Assembly (NCBI GenBank): GCA_003671065.1
Contig: QWPU01000084.1
Coordinates: 1-10,554, forward strand
DNA from: Planctomycetota bacterium
GTDB lineage: Bacteria > Planctomycetota > Phycisphaerae > Phycisphaerales > SM1A02
DNA: 10,554 nt
Reading direction: 5' to 3'
A program made the position numbers and the translations under genes. This document shows positions 1-7,038 of this stretch, piece after piece (positions within the stretch are counted from its first letter, which is position 1; each line of letters begins with the position of its first letter). Under the pieces are notes generated by a model. That model ran no database searches and was not told the DNA's origin. It saw nothing but the letters and a program-made list of their open reading frames with translations.

Positions 1-380
1 CGGTTGGCACCAGCACCAACAGCATGATCATGCTTGGACTTGCGTTGAGTAACGCGTTGGTCGCGCTCGCGGGTTCGCTCTTTGCGCAAATGCAATCATT
101 TGCCGATGCGCAGATGGGTATTGGCATGATCGTGATGGGGCTTGCGAGCGTCATCCTTGGACTCACGCTTATAGGGAACTCACGAAATGTTGCGCTTGCG
201 GTGATTGGTGCCGTCATGGGAGCGGTGCTGTTTCGATTGCTGGTTGCGATTGCGTTGCGCATGGGGCTTGATGCGAACGACCTCAAGTTGATCACGGCGG
301 TGGTCGTGCTCACGGCGATCGTTGCGCCTGAATCAATCACGAAGTTCCTTCGAAGGCGAGGCGCGCATGCTGCGTCTTGA
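1..380 (+). CDS. ABC transporter permease, C-terminal part (5' end outside window)
   Basis: The frame is open from the window edge (first full codon at 3) to a TGA at 378-380, giving about 125 residues of the C-terminal part of an inner-membrane permease. The visible protein is strongly hydrophobic, with roughly three or four membrane segments. They lie around the stretches beginning LGLALSNALVALAGSLFAQ, IGMIVMGLASVILGL, NVALAVIGAVMGAVLFRLLVAIAL and LKLITAVVVLTAIVAP, with a short basic cytoplasmic tail (KFLRRRGAHAAS). The combination ALSNALVAL, FADAQMGIG, GLASVI and GLDANDLKLITA resembles the uncharacterised ABC permease family (COG4120) that works with a TrpX-like binding protein. The substrate is probably an amino acid or similar small molecule, but nothing visible fixes it. 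The gene overlaps the downstream ATPase by 14 bp, so the two are probably translationally coupled. The binding-protein gene would be expected upstream, outside the window. Confidence 0.85.
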   Translation, partial: VGTSTNSMIMLGLALSNALVALAGSLFAQMQSFADAQMGIGMIVMGLASVILGLTLIGNSRNVALAVIGAVMGAVLFRLLVAIALRMGLDANDLKLITAVVVLTAIVAPESITKFLRRRGAHAAS

Positions 381-1191
381 CTCGGTGCGTAAGACATTCA
401 ATCCAGGCACTGCTAACGAAGTGCGTGCGCTCGGCGGCGTGACACTCGAGTTTGCGAGCGGATCATTCACGGTGGTCATCGGCACCAACGGTTCGGGAAA
501 AAGTACTCTCCAGGCCGCGATTTCTGGTGCTTTTGAGTTGGATGCGGGAACGGTGTCGGTGGATGGCATTGCCATCACGCGTTGGCCTGAGTATCGCCGC
601 GCGCATCTGATTGGCCGAGTCTTTCAAGATCCGTTTGCGGGAACTGCGCCTGAATTGACGGTCGCGGAAAATCTTGCGCTCGCGTCAAAACGCGGGCAGT
701 GGCGAACGCTTACGCCGCTGCTGCGTGGTGCAAAGCGAGGCGTCTGGCGCGACTTGCTCTCGCGCATTGGACTTGGACTTGAAGATCGACTTGATGATCC
801 GATTGGTCTGCTCTCAGGTGGTCAGCGACAATCGATCACACTGCTGATGGCGACGCTGACGAATCCGAAAGTTTTGCTGCTCGACGAACACACCGCTGCG
901 CTCGATCCGCGTAGCGCGGAACTCGTGATTCGCTTGACGACGAGTTTGGTCGCTGAATCGGCGAGCAAAGCGCGTTGCACGACGATCATGGTGACGCACT
1001 CGATGCAACAAGCGGCGACGCTTGGAGATCGACTGATCGCGATGCATCGTGGTCGTGTGTATCTCGATGTGAGCGGCGCAGAGAAAAAGAAACTCACTGA
1101 AACTGAGTTGCTTGGGCTGTTCAGTCAGATGCGCCGCGATGATCGCTTCGATGATGAGGCGTGTGCGCTCGTGATGAATCAGTATCGCTGA
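367..1191 (+). CDS. ABC transporter ATP-binding protein
   Basis: This 274-aa ATPase powers the permease encoded just upstream. All nucleotide-binding motifs are present and intact: Walker A GTNGSGKST (residues 39-47), Q-loop Gln87 in RVFQDP, signature LSGGQRQ (149-155), Walker B VLLLDE (169-174) and switch histidine His211 in VTHSMQQA. The stretches VFQDPFAGTAPELTVAENLALA and LLLDEHTAALDP, and the C-terminal MHRGRVYLDVSG, fit the COG1101-type ATPases paired with COG4120 permeases (TrpXYZ-like importers). The ATG at 367 is chosen because MLRLDSVRKTF begins the domain directly and GAAGGCGAGG lies just upstream. An in-frame upstream start at 322 would only add residues translated from permease coding sequence. 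The gene overlaps the permease by 14 bp. It ends six bases before the stop codon of the convergent kinase gene, leaving no room for a conventional terminator. Confidence 0.93.
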   Translation: MLRLDSVRKTFNPGTANEVRALGGVTLEFASGSFTVVIGTNGSGKSTLQAAISGAFELDAGTVSVDGIAITRWPEYRRAHLIGRVFQDPFAGTAPELTVAENLALASKRGQWRTLTPLLRGAKRGVWRDLLSRIGLGLEDRLDDPIGLLSGGQRQSITLLMATLTNPKVLLLDEHTAALDPRSAELVIRLTTSLVAESASKARCTTIMVTHSMQQAATLGDRLIAMHRGRVYLDVSGAEKKKLTETELLGLFSQMRRDDRFDDEACALVMNQYR

Positions 1192-1197
1192 TGCGCA

Positions 1198-3321
1198 CTA
1201 CTCAACCGCGACATCGGGCCAGACGCGCGCAGCTTCGTCGGCGCGGTTTTGTGCAATGAGCGTTTCGCGCAGGAGTACTCGCACTTTGTTGCGCATCTTG
1301 TGCTTCTCACCAAGCCAATCGCGCACGAGGCCTTCGGCTTCGATGAGTTGAAGTTCGGCGTCTTCGGCGCGATTCAGGCGCAGCAACGCGTCACCTCGTT
1401 GCATCGCGAAGCGAATGGTCCAAGGGCTGTACTCGCGAGCATGCGCGCGTTGGATGACAAGCAGTGCTTCGAGTTCGGCGAGTGCAGTTTCCCACTGCTT
1501 CTGCTTGATGAGGCTGTCGACAAGCGCGCCGCGCGTTTGCGCAGTGAGCGACGCTTCGGCGCCAAGAATGCGGGTAGATCGTGCAACCGCGCGCGTGTAC
1601 AACTTCGCCGCCTCGGCCATATTGCCGTCGCTCTCGGCGTCGAGCGCGAGCAAAATGAGGCAGTCGCTTGAAGTGTCAACATCATCGCGGCCTTCGACGA
1701 TCGGCACCAATTCAGCAAGCCTTCGTCGAGCTTCAAGTTTCTTGTCAGCGCCGTCTTGCGCATCAAGCGCCCATGCTTGCAAGCAGCGGGCTTCAAGCGC
1801 GGTGCTGTGATCTGCCCCTGACGCGCGTGTTGAAGTGTCCTCGGCGATCTTCGCCCATGCTTCTGCTTGCACGACATCGCGTCCCGTTCCCTTCATCCAG
1901 TCGAAGGCGAGTTTGAGCGCGAGCGAAGCGGTGGCTGCGTGACTGTCACCGTTGACGAGCACGCTGAGCTCGTACGCGCTCCGTTCGATTTCACGCACGC
2001 TCGGCGCATCAACTGTCATGCCGAGTTTCTTCGCGGCAGGAATGAGCACTTCGCTCACACGCTGCGAGATGTCGCGTGCGCGCGTTGCTTCAGCTCGTTG
2101 TTGTTGCGCGTACAGCACGGAACCAACGGCAAGCCCAACGAGCGCGACAAGCGCAAGTCCAAGTGCGCTAGCAAGCGCAGGCTCGCGCCGAACCCACGCG
2201 CGGATTTTTCGCAAGCGTCCAGGGGGGCGCGCAAGCACTGGTTCACCTGCGAGGAAACGCCCTAGATCTGCCGCGAGATCGGCTGCAGTCGCGTAGCGCG
2301 AGTCGCGTTCGCGCGCGCAACTCATCGCGACTATCGCGTCGAGGTCGCGTGGAATCTCTGGTTTCACCGAGGAAACACGAGGAATCTCGCGATCAGCGAC
2401 TACGAGAATCGCGCCGTGAATCGACACATTCGACAACTCTCTCGGCTGCCGATCGGTGAGCAACTCAAACAACATCGCGCCGAGCGCAAACACATCGGCG
2501 CGCACATCAACCGCGCGCGGATCGCCCGCACATTGCTCGGGACTCATGTAGACGAGCGTGCCGATGATCTCGCCAGTTTCAGTCGCAAGCGAACGACCAT
2601 CTTCGCCGCCGATGGCGCGAGCGAGACCGAAGTCGATGACCTTCACGCAGCCATCGAGACCAACGAGCACATTCGACGGCTTGAGATCGCGATGGAGAAT
2701 GCCGCGCGAGTGCGCGTGCGCAACGGCGTCGCACACTTCGCGCATGAGTCGCAAGCGCGCCGATTGATCGAGCCCTTGCGCACGCGCAAACTCAACGAGA
2801 CTTGCAGCATCGACAATGAACTCAGTCGCCAGCCATGCAACGCGCGTCTCTTCATCGAATCCCGCTGCGAACACGGTCGCGATGTGCGGATGCGACAACA
2901 CCGCCATGTGCTCGGCTTCGAGTTCGAAGCGCCGACGCACTTTCGAGCCAGCGAGTTCTGGCCGCAGCGATTTGAACGCGACTTCACGCGCAGGCCGCGC
3001 TTGTTGCGCGCGATAGATCGCTCCGCTTCCGCCTTGACCAATGAGTTGGGCAATGGTGAAACCACTAATCGTTCGACCTGTGAGAATGCCCGCTTGGGCG
3101 ATACCCGCCGCAACGCGCACGCTGGCGAGTGCGTCCAGACCAACGATCTGTTCATCGTCGCCGTTACTTGCATCAGCGGTCAGCAGCAACGTGAGTCGCG
3201 CCGCAAGATCAGGATGCTTCGCAGCAAGTCGCGAGATGAATCGCTCGCGCCCACTTGGCGCAAGTCCCACTGCTTCCATGAACGCCGACTCGAGCGACGG
3301 TTTGCTAGAAGCCTCGCTCAC
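1198..3321 (-). CDS. Membrane-anchored serine/threonine protein kinase with TPR-like C-terminus
   Basis: This is a 707-aa Hanks-type kinase. Residues 1-85 are a poorly conserved N-terminal region. The kinase domain follows at about 88-355: glycine loop IGQGGSGAIY (94-103), catalytic Lys117 in VAFK, HRDLKPSN (210-217) with Asp212 and Asn217, DFG (230-232) and SPEQ (260-263) in place of APE. All catalytic residues are present, so it should be active. A basic juxtamembrane stretch precedes one hydrophobic segment at about 383-404, putting the kinase in the cytoplasm and residues about 405-707 outside the membrane. Residues about 555-700 contain TPR-like alpha-helical repeats (GNMAEAAKLYTRAVA, KQWETALAELEALL, NRAEDAELQLIEAE). 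The start is a GTG at 3321 that overlaps the stop of the sigma factor gene (GTGA). Such sigma/kinase pairs are common in Planctomycetota and probably form one signalling unit. The substrate is not evident. Confidence 0.93.
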   Translation of the reverse strand: MSEASSKPSLESAFMEAVGLAPSGRERFISRLAAKHPDLAARLTLLLTADASNGDDEQIVGLDALASVRVAAGIAQAGILTGRTISGFTIAQLIGQGGSGAIYRAQQARPAREVAFKSLRPELAGSKVRRRFELEAEHMAVLSHPHIATVFAAGFDEETRVAWLATEFIVDAASLVEFARAQGLDQSARLRLMREVCDAVAHAHSRGILHRDLKPSNVLVGLDGCVKVIDFGLARAIGGEDGRSLATETGEIIGTLVYMSPEQCAGDPRAVDVRADVFALGAMLFELLTDRQPRELSNVSIHGAILVVADREIPRVSSVKPEIPRDLDAIVAMSCARERDSRYATAADLAADLGRFLAGEPVLARPPGRLRKIRAWVRREPALASALGLALVALVGLAVGSVLYAQQQRAEATRARDISQRVSEVLIPAAKKLGMTVDAPSVREIERSAYELSVLVNGDSHAATASLALKLAFDWMKGTGRDVVQAEAWAKIAEDTSTRASGADHSTALEARCLQAWALDAQDGADKKLEARRRLAELVPIVEGRDDVDTSSDCLILLALDAESDGNMAEAAKLYTRAVARSTRILGAEASLTAQTRGALVDSLIKQKQWETALAELEALLVIQRAHAREYSPWTIRFAMQRGDALLRLNRAEDAELQLIEAEGLVRDWLGEKHKMRNKVRVLLRETLIAQNRADEAARVWPDVAVE

Positions 3322-3935
3322 TTGTCGTCGCCTCGCGTCAGGCGATCACGAATAAACGCGCGACCAAAGCGACTGTAGTGATCGACTTGCTCCTCCGTCA
3401 GCTCAAGCGCCGCGGACACCTGCGCCTGCGTCATGCTGAATTGGTAGCGCAATCGCAACACGGTCGCGCTGATCGGTGACTCCGCTTCAAGCTTTCCAAA
3501 GAGCAGCAGTAGTTCAAGCGCGTCCGCACGAGGCGCCGCACCAATGCCGTTGGCATCACTGCGCAACGCGTCCTTGAGCAGCACCACGCTCTCCGTCACG
3601 AAAGCGACATGCTTGTTCTGCGTGCGCATGGCGCGAGCGGTATCAATGAGGAACTGTTCCATCGCGCGCGCAACGGCTCCAAAGAAGTGGCGCCGCGACT
3701 CCCAGGGTTCCTTCCGCTTGCCCGTGACCTTCAGGAACACTTCGCTCACGATCACCGAAGCCTCAAGGTCGTTCGCATTGGGCTCATTGCGCACGGCGTT
3801 GACCGCCATGGCGTGCACTTCGCGATGCACCGTAGTCCAAACTGCCGTCGCCGCCTCAACATCGCCATCCACGGCGCGATTGAGCAGGAGCGTGATGTCA
3901 GGACCTTGCATCGGTGAATCGTACATATCGACCAT
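3318..3935 (-). CDS. ECF-type RNA polymerase sigma factor
   Basis: The protein is about 205 aa in the Sigma70_ECF style (PF07638-like). A region-2-like helical part spans about residues 15-105, with ANDLEASVIVSEVFLKV and RRHFFGAVARAMEQFLIDTARA, the latter typical of this subfamily. A region-4 helix-turn-helix spans about 155-198 (VLRLRYQFSMTQAQVSAALELTEEQVDHYSRFGRAFIRDRL). It should direct RNA polymerase to a small regulon; targets are unknown. The start is uncertain. ATG codons occur at 3935, 3926 and 3911 without a clear Shine-Dalgarno sequence, and a TTG at 3974 would extend the frame. The shortest form, beginning MQGPDITLLL, matches where such sigma domains usually begin. The TGA stop overlaps the GTG start of the kinase by four bases, so the two are probably co-translated and functionally linked. 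Confidence 0.9.
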   Translation of the reverse strand: MVDMYDSPMQGPDITLLLNRAVDGDVEAATAVWTTVHREVHAMAVNAVRNEPNANDLEASVIVSEVFLKVTGKRKEPWESRRHFFGAVARAMEQFLIDTARAMRTQNKHVAFVTESVVLLKDALRSDANGIGAAPRADALELLLLFGKLEAESPISATVLRLRYQFSMTQAQVSAALELTEEQVDHYSRFGRAFIRDRLTRGDDK

Positions 3936-4073
3936 GCGCGTTCGGTGCAGCGACGCGCACGATTTTCCACGCAATAAGCGCGATAGGTACGACCGCGTCG
4001 GACACGCAGCCGCACATCACGCACGCCAAAGGAAGCAGCCGCAGCTGCGCCCGCTCTAACACGCGCCCGCTCC

Positions 4074-4114
4074 AAAACGACAATCGACTCCGCGGGAGCC
4101 GCGGAGTCGATTGT
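4074..4114 (-). terminator. Perfect 16-bp-stem hairpin, probable intrinsic terminator
   Basis: Bases 4080-4095 and 4099-4114 are exact reverse complements (arm ACAATCGACTCCGCGG) around a 3-nt GAG loop. Read on the minus strand, the hairpin is followed two bases later by TTTT (4077-4074). This suits a terminator for the membrane-protein gene ending at 4363 and would insulate the sigma/kinase operon. On the plus strand the following sequence is TGTTGTATT, a much weaker T-tract. The distance from the stop codon (about 250 nt) is long for a terminator, so another role of the palindrome, such as protein binding, is possible. Confidence 0.6.
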
Positions 4115-4117
4115 TGT

Positions 4118-4362
4118 ATTACACAGGTTTCACAGACTAACTTTGCGGTATCCAGCCGCAACATCAGACTGGGTTCTGATTGGATTTCAGGTTCCGCGAA
4201 CTCGCGTTCGCATCGTCCCTTGTCCCTCCTTCAGTACCCACCCTTCCTGTGCCATCCACATGCACCACGCGAAGTCAGCGGAACGAGAAGGCGCGCCCTG
4301 TCGTGCGCATCCCACTCTTAGTCATTGGCGCGTCCTGTCAAGGCAGCCAACAACAAACCCAC
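4118..4362. other. Intergenic stretch without a supported gene
   Basis: Frames here give only short, low-quality ORFs with no recognisable domains. One small hairpin is visible on the minus strand at 4143-4161: TTGCGG and CCGCAA arms closing a CTGGATA loop. No promoter, tRNA or small protein could be supported. The A+T content appears somewhat higher than in the coding regions. Confidence 0.5.
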
Positions 4363-4938
4363 TCACTCACGAGGCAGAGCGATCGCGACTTCCATCGCGG
4401 CGCCCAGCACGATTGGTTCGACTTTCGCTGACGCTCTCAGTTGATGAGTCCGCGGACGAAGGGGATTCGCAGCACGTTCGGCCTGAGTAAGACCGTCGCG
4501 AAGAACCAACTCCATCATCCCGTTTGTGCGGACCTCGTCTGAGACCATCTCAAAAGCCGTGGTTGAAGCCATTCCAATCTCTGCCATGCTTCGTTCTTCA
4601 ACTGTTGCCATTGACGACGCAACTTCGGCGCCCGACCCATCAGCTGATCGCAGGAACGAACCTGCACCAAAGCCAAAGAGCAGCACGGGAAGACACGCAC
4701 CAATCACAACAGTTCTTGCCACCTTTACGGTGGCATTTCGCACTACAGATCTCGCGTGTTTGGCACGAAATCCGGTCAGTGTTCTGGTCGTAGTCGCAGG
4801 GGTAGCGTCCACGGCAGAGCGGTCTGACCTCACTGTCAGGTTGCTCGATGCGCTGGCAAAAATGCCAGACAAATCAAGCTTGCCAACCGGTAAAAACCCA
4901 TAGGGCTGCCGGTTAGGCGTTCCACGTTTCACAGACAT
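4363..4938 (-). CDS. Hypothetical single-pass membrane protein
   Basis: This is a 191-aa protein that I do not recognise. Residues 1-73 are polar and Ser/Thr/Arg-rich, including a long TPATTTRTLTG tract and a basic run just before the membrane. Residues about 74-95 (from ARTVVIGACLPVLLFGFGAG) form one hydrophobic helix. Residues about 97-191 are mixed polar and alanine-rich with several Met and Glu, and no cysteine pairs or catalytic motifs. The positive-inside rule predicts a cytoplasmic N-terminus and a periplasmic C-terminus. The start ATG at 4938 is supported by a purine-rich AAAAGGGAGAGAGAG ending seven bases upstream. A GAGGGAC/GTCCCTC inverted repeat (4939-4945 with its partner near 4965-4971) brackets that site and could mask it. 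The gene lies between the flagellin terminator and the sigma/kinase operon and seems to be its own transcription unit. A flagellar or signalling role is only guesswork from position. Confidence 0.6.
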   Translation of the reverse strand: MSVKRGTPNRQPYGFLPVGKLDLSGIFASASSNLTVRSDRSAVDATPATTTRTLTGFRAKHARSVVRNATVKVARTVVIGACLPVLLFGFGAGSFLRSADGSGAEVASSMATVEERSMAEIGMASTTAFEMVSDEVRTNGMMELVLRDGLTQAERAANPLRPRTHQLRASAKVEPIVLGAAMEVAIALPRE

Positions 4939-5326
4939 GAGGGACTCTCTCTCCCTTTTCGAGGGTCCCTCCCTCCGGAGATAAATCTACCTCAAGACCG
5001 CGCCTTGTCCAAGAGGAAATCCAAAGAATCTCATTTTTACTTGCCTTCGTGGGACAGGCGTCGCAAGTGGGATAAACGGACCGCGACGGTTTGCGGAGCT
5101 CGCGAGCGATCAAAGTACTGGACAGGCGAGAATTTCGGAGAGGCAGTTCTGCGCGATTCATACAAAATGTCGTTGCGCCGAATCGCGGAACCGAGCTTGC
5201 ATGCAACTGACCAGCTAGCGGAACGCGCTCGCCTACCGAGTTGTGGACAGGCAGGAATTCAGGTGATGCACTTCTGTGCGGACGAGGCGAAAGCGATCGC
5301 ATCGCGCTAATTTGCTCATCCAAAAG
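4939..5326. other. Intergenic region upstream of the membrane-protein gene
   Basis: About 390 bases lie between the flagellin terminator and the 4938 start codon. The region presumably carries the promoter of the membrane-protein gene, but no convincing -35/-10, sigma-28 or sigma-54 pair was found. It holds three copies of GGACAGGC, listed separately, and a purine/pyrimidine-asymmetric stretch with CTCCGGAG (4973-4980) next to the start codon. Open frames here (for example a TTG-initiated one at 5005-5310 on +) lack a plausible start, a ribosome site or domains, and are not called. Confidence 0.5.
5052..5252. repeat. Three dispersed copies of GGACAGGC
   Basis: Exact copies lie at 5052-5059, 5120-5127 and 5245-5252. 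The second and third share more: TGGACAGGC, two variable bases, then GAATT and a GG three to four bases later, about 16 of 20 positions identical. All are in the same orientation in the leader region of the membrane-protein gene. They could be operator sites for a regulator or remnants of local duplication. Nothing identifies a binding protein. Confidence 0.4.
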
Positions 5327-5331
5327 CGAAA

Positions 5332-5355
5332 GGGGCGGCCCTTGCGGACCGCCCC
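5332..5355 (-). terminator. Intrinsic terminator of flagellin 1
   Basis: GGGGCGG (5332-5338) pairs with CCGCCCC (5349-5355), with two further inner pairs possible after a mismatch. On the minus strand the hairpin is followed by TTTCGCTTTTGG. It lies about 57 bases beyond the flagellin stop codon, the normal place for a flagellin terminator. Confidence 0.75.
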
Positions 5356-5412
5356 CTCTTTCTCATGTTGTCACCCGTTACAGGTGTTCCTCCGCCCCTC
5401 GCTGGTCGGCTA

Positions 5413-6882
5413 TTAACCGATGAGCGAGAGGACCTGTTGCGGCGCGCTGTTCGCGAGAGCAAGCGACTGGGTCGCTGCCTGCGACAGAATCTGTGCGCGT
5501 GTCATGTTGGCGGTTTCCGCGGCGAAATCTGTGTCGCGGATGGCGCTCTCTGCTGCCGTGGTGTTCTCGAGTGCGACGCCGAGGCTTGAGATCGTGGCGC
5601 CGACGACGTTCTTCTGGAACGCGCCAAGACGACCGCGGAGACTCGAAACCTGCTTAATCGCAGAGTCAATCACATTCTGTGCTTGCGAGAGATCACCGTT
5701 CTGAACATTGGCGAGACCACCCGACTTGAGGTCGGAGAGGAAGCCAGTGGCCGAACCACCGAGGTTACCCGTGGTGACGGTTTCGATACCGAGTGAGACC
5801 TTACCTGCGAGGTTGACGCTTGGAGCGAGGTTGAAGTTCGCACCACCGCCAGTGATGTTGAATGTCGAGGACTGACCAGCCACGTTGAGCGCGCTGGTAC
5901 CGTCGATCGTCACACTCACATCGAAACCATCGCTTGAGACGCGAGCAGTCAGGCCGTCCGTAGTGGCCTGAGTACCGTTGATCAGGACGGTGGCGTTGCG
6001 GCCGTAGTCCTTGAGATCAGCGACGCCAAGTGCCGACGCTGCCGTCGAGAAGATGAAGTCGGTGGCACCCTGGTTCTGAAGTTCCTTCACACGAACGAAC
6101 GAATCTGCACCGTAATCAGTCGAGCGGATCTCGATACGAGCAGCGTCGGATGCAGTCTGAATCGCGCTCACGCCGAGCGCATCGGTGAAGCTGTTCACTG
6201 CAGCGAGCATGTTGGCTTGCGATGTTCCCGACGCAAAGGTGAACTGCTGCACACCCTTGGTACCCGTGATTTCGAACGAAACTTCGCCCGAACCACCGTT
6301 ACCGAAGGTTGCACCAGTTGACATATACACTGCACCTGTCTGAGCGGACGTGAGCACGGTGATGGTCACTGCGCGGGCTGCACCCGAGTCAGAAAGCTTG
6401 GCTGCGTTCACCGTCACATCGGTGAGCGACGCGGCCTGACCACTGACCGTGTAGTCAAAGTTACCGTTGAGCAGCTTCGTACCTTGGAAGCTGGTGGCAT
6501 TCGCAATTCGGTCGATCGTTTGAAGGATCGAGTCGACTTGGAGCTGATTTGCATCGCGCTCTTCTTGCGAAACGCCTGCCTCGTTGGCCGTTGCGCCGAC
6601 GAGTCCCTGGAGTTCAACAAGCATGTTCGAAACTTCCTGGAGACCACCTTCAGCAACGTTGACAACTTGGTCAGCGCGCTCAGAGTTCTTGATGGCGCTG
6701 CCGATAGCAGCCTTCTCGGCGCGGAGATTCTCCGACGCGATCAGACCTGCTGGATCGTCTGCACCACGATTGATGCGAAGACCTGTTGAAAGACGCTGAA
6801 GACTGTTGGCCAAACCCTTGTTCTGGCCGCCCAGCACGCGCTGAGCAATAAGTGACGGAATGTTCTGATTGATACGACTCAT
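5413..6882 (-). CDS. fliC: Flagellin (intact copy, flagellin 1)
   Basis: This 489-aa flagellin is the subunit of the flagellar filament, exported unfolded through the flagellar type III system. The N-terminal D0/D1 domain (about 1-140) starts MSRINQNIPSLIAQ and contains LQRLSTGLRINRGADDPAGLIASENLR. The central part (about 170-400) has flagellin-IN-like segments (QQFTFASGTSQANMLAAVN, IEIRSTDYGADSFVRV). The C-terminal D1/D0 domain (about 405-489) contains SLRGRLGAFQKNV, the conserved ENTTAAESAIRDTDFAAE, MTRAQILSQA and a hydrophobic end QQVLSLIG. The ATG at 6882 is chosen because it begins the conserved N-terminus and follows GGAGGA (6891-6896) by eight bases. The in-frame extension to 7104 is leader, not protein. 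The gene stands alone between two terminators. Its long, structured, GGA-rich leader suggests CsrA control. It is paralogous to the broken copy at 7337-8805 and is exactly as long as that copy with its frame restored. Confidence 0.97.
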   Translation of the reverse strand: MSRINQNIPSLIAQRVLGGQNKGLANSLQRLSTGLRINRGADDPAGLIASENLRAEKAAIGSAIKNSERADQVVNVAEGGLQEVSNMLVELQGLVGATANEAGVSQEERDANQLQVDSILQTIDRIANATSFQGTKLLNGNFDYTVSGQAASLTDVTVNAAKLSDSGAARAVTITVLTSAQTGAVYMSTGATFGNGGSGEVSFEITGTKGVQQFTFASGTSQANMLAAVNSFTDALGVSAIQTASDAARIEIRSTDYGADSFVRVKELQNQGATDFIFSTAASALGVADLKDYGRNATVLINGTQATTDGLTARVSSDGFDVSVTIDGTSALNVAGQSSTFNITGGGANFNLAPSVNLAGKVSLGIETVTTGNLGGSATGFLSDLKSGGLANVQNGDLSQAQNVIDSAIKQVSSLRGRLGAFQKNVVGATISSLGVALENTTAAESAIRDTDFAAETANMTRAQILSQAATQSLALANSAPQQVLSLIG

Positions 6883-6903
6883 GACGACTGTCCTCCGTGA
6901 TGT

Positions 6904-6918
6904 GCCGGGTTGTCCGGC
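6904..6918 (-). promoter_or_regulatory. Leader hairpin with GGA, candidate CsrA site
   Basis: On the minus strand GCCGG-ACAAC-CCGGC forms a 5-bp stem. Opening its two innermost pairs would place GGA in a larger loop. It lies eight bases upstream of the GGAGGA Shine-Dalgarno sequence of flagellin 1, close enough for one CsrA dimer to bridge both. CsrA identity of the site is inferred. Confidence 0.4.
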
Positions 6919-6982
6919 GTTGTGTGTCTCGACCGCCCCCGCCTTGGGGCGCTCGCGCCCACCGCGATAGCAGGTGGTCTGC

Positions 6983-7013
6983 TCGGACCCGCTCAGTCCT
7001 CTGAACGGTCCGA
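6983..7013 (-). promoter_or_regulatory. Strong leader hairpin with AGGA tetraloop, candidate CsrA site
   Basis: On the minus strand UCGGACC pairs with GGUCCGA. After one bulged G, GUUCAG pairs with CUGAGC (one G-U pair), closing on an AGGA tetraloop at 7000-6997. The 13-bp interrupted stem is among the strongest local structures in the window. A GGA presented in the loop of a stable stem is the known geometry of high-affinity CsrA/RsmA sites. The role here is inferred. Confidence 0.5.
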
Positions 7014-7025
7014 AAGAAATTGGAT

Positions 7026-7038
7026 GGTGCTCCGCACC
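7026..7038 (-). promoter_or_regulatory. Leader hairpin with GGA as the loop, candidate CsrA site
   Basis: On the minus strand GGUGC-GGA-GCACC is a perfect 5-bp stem with GGA as a triloop, or CGGAG as a pentaloop if the closing pair opens. It sits directly upstream of the AGGA hairpin at 6983-7013 in the flagellin 1 leader. Confidence 0.4.

Noticed and set aside
2416..3378. 320-codon open frame on + opposite the kinase
   Set aside because: It mirrors the kinase codons, has Arg/His-rich low-quality composition, no domain and no ribosome site; the kinase on - has all catalytic motifs.
3985..4040. Sigma-54 promoter for the sigma/kinase operon
   Set aside because: A TGGC followed by GC exists on the minus strand, but the GG-to-GC spacing is 12, not 10.
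5005..5310. 101-codon open frame on + in the gap after flagellin 1
   Set aside because: TTG start, no ribosome site, no recognisable domain; runs into the flagellin terminator region.
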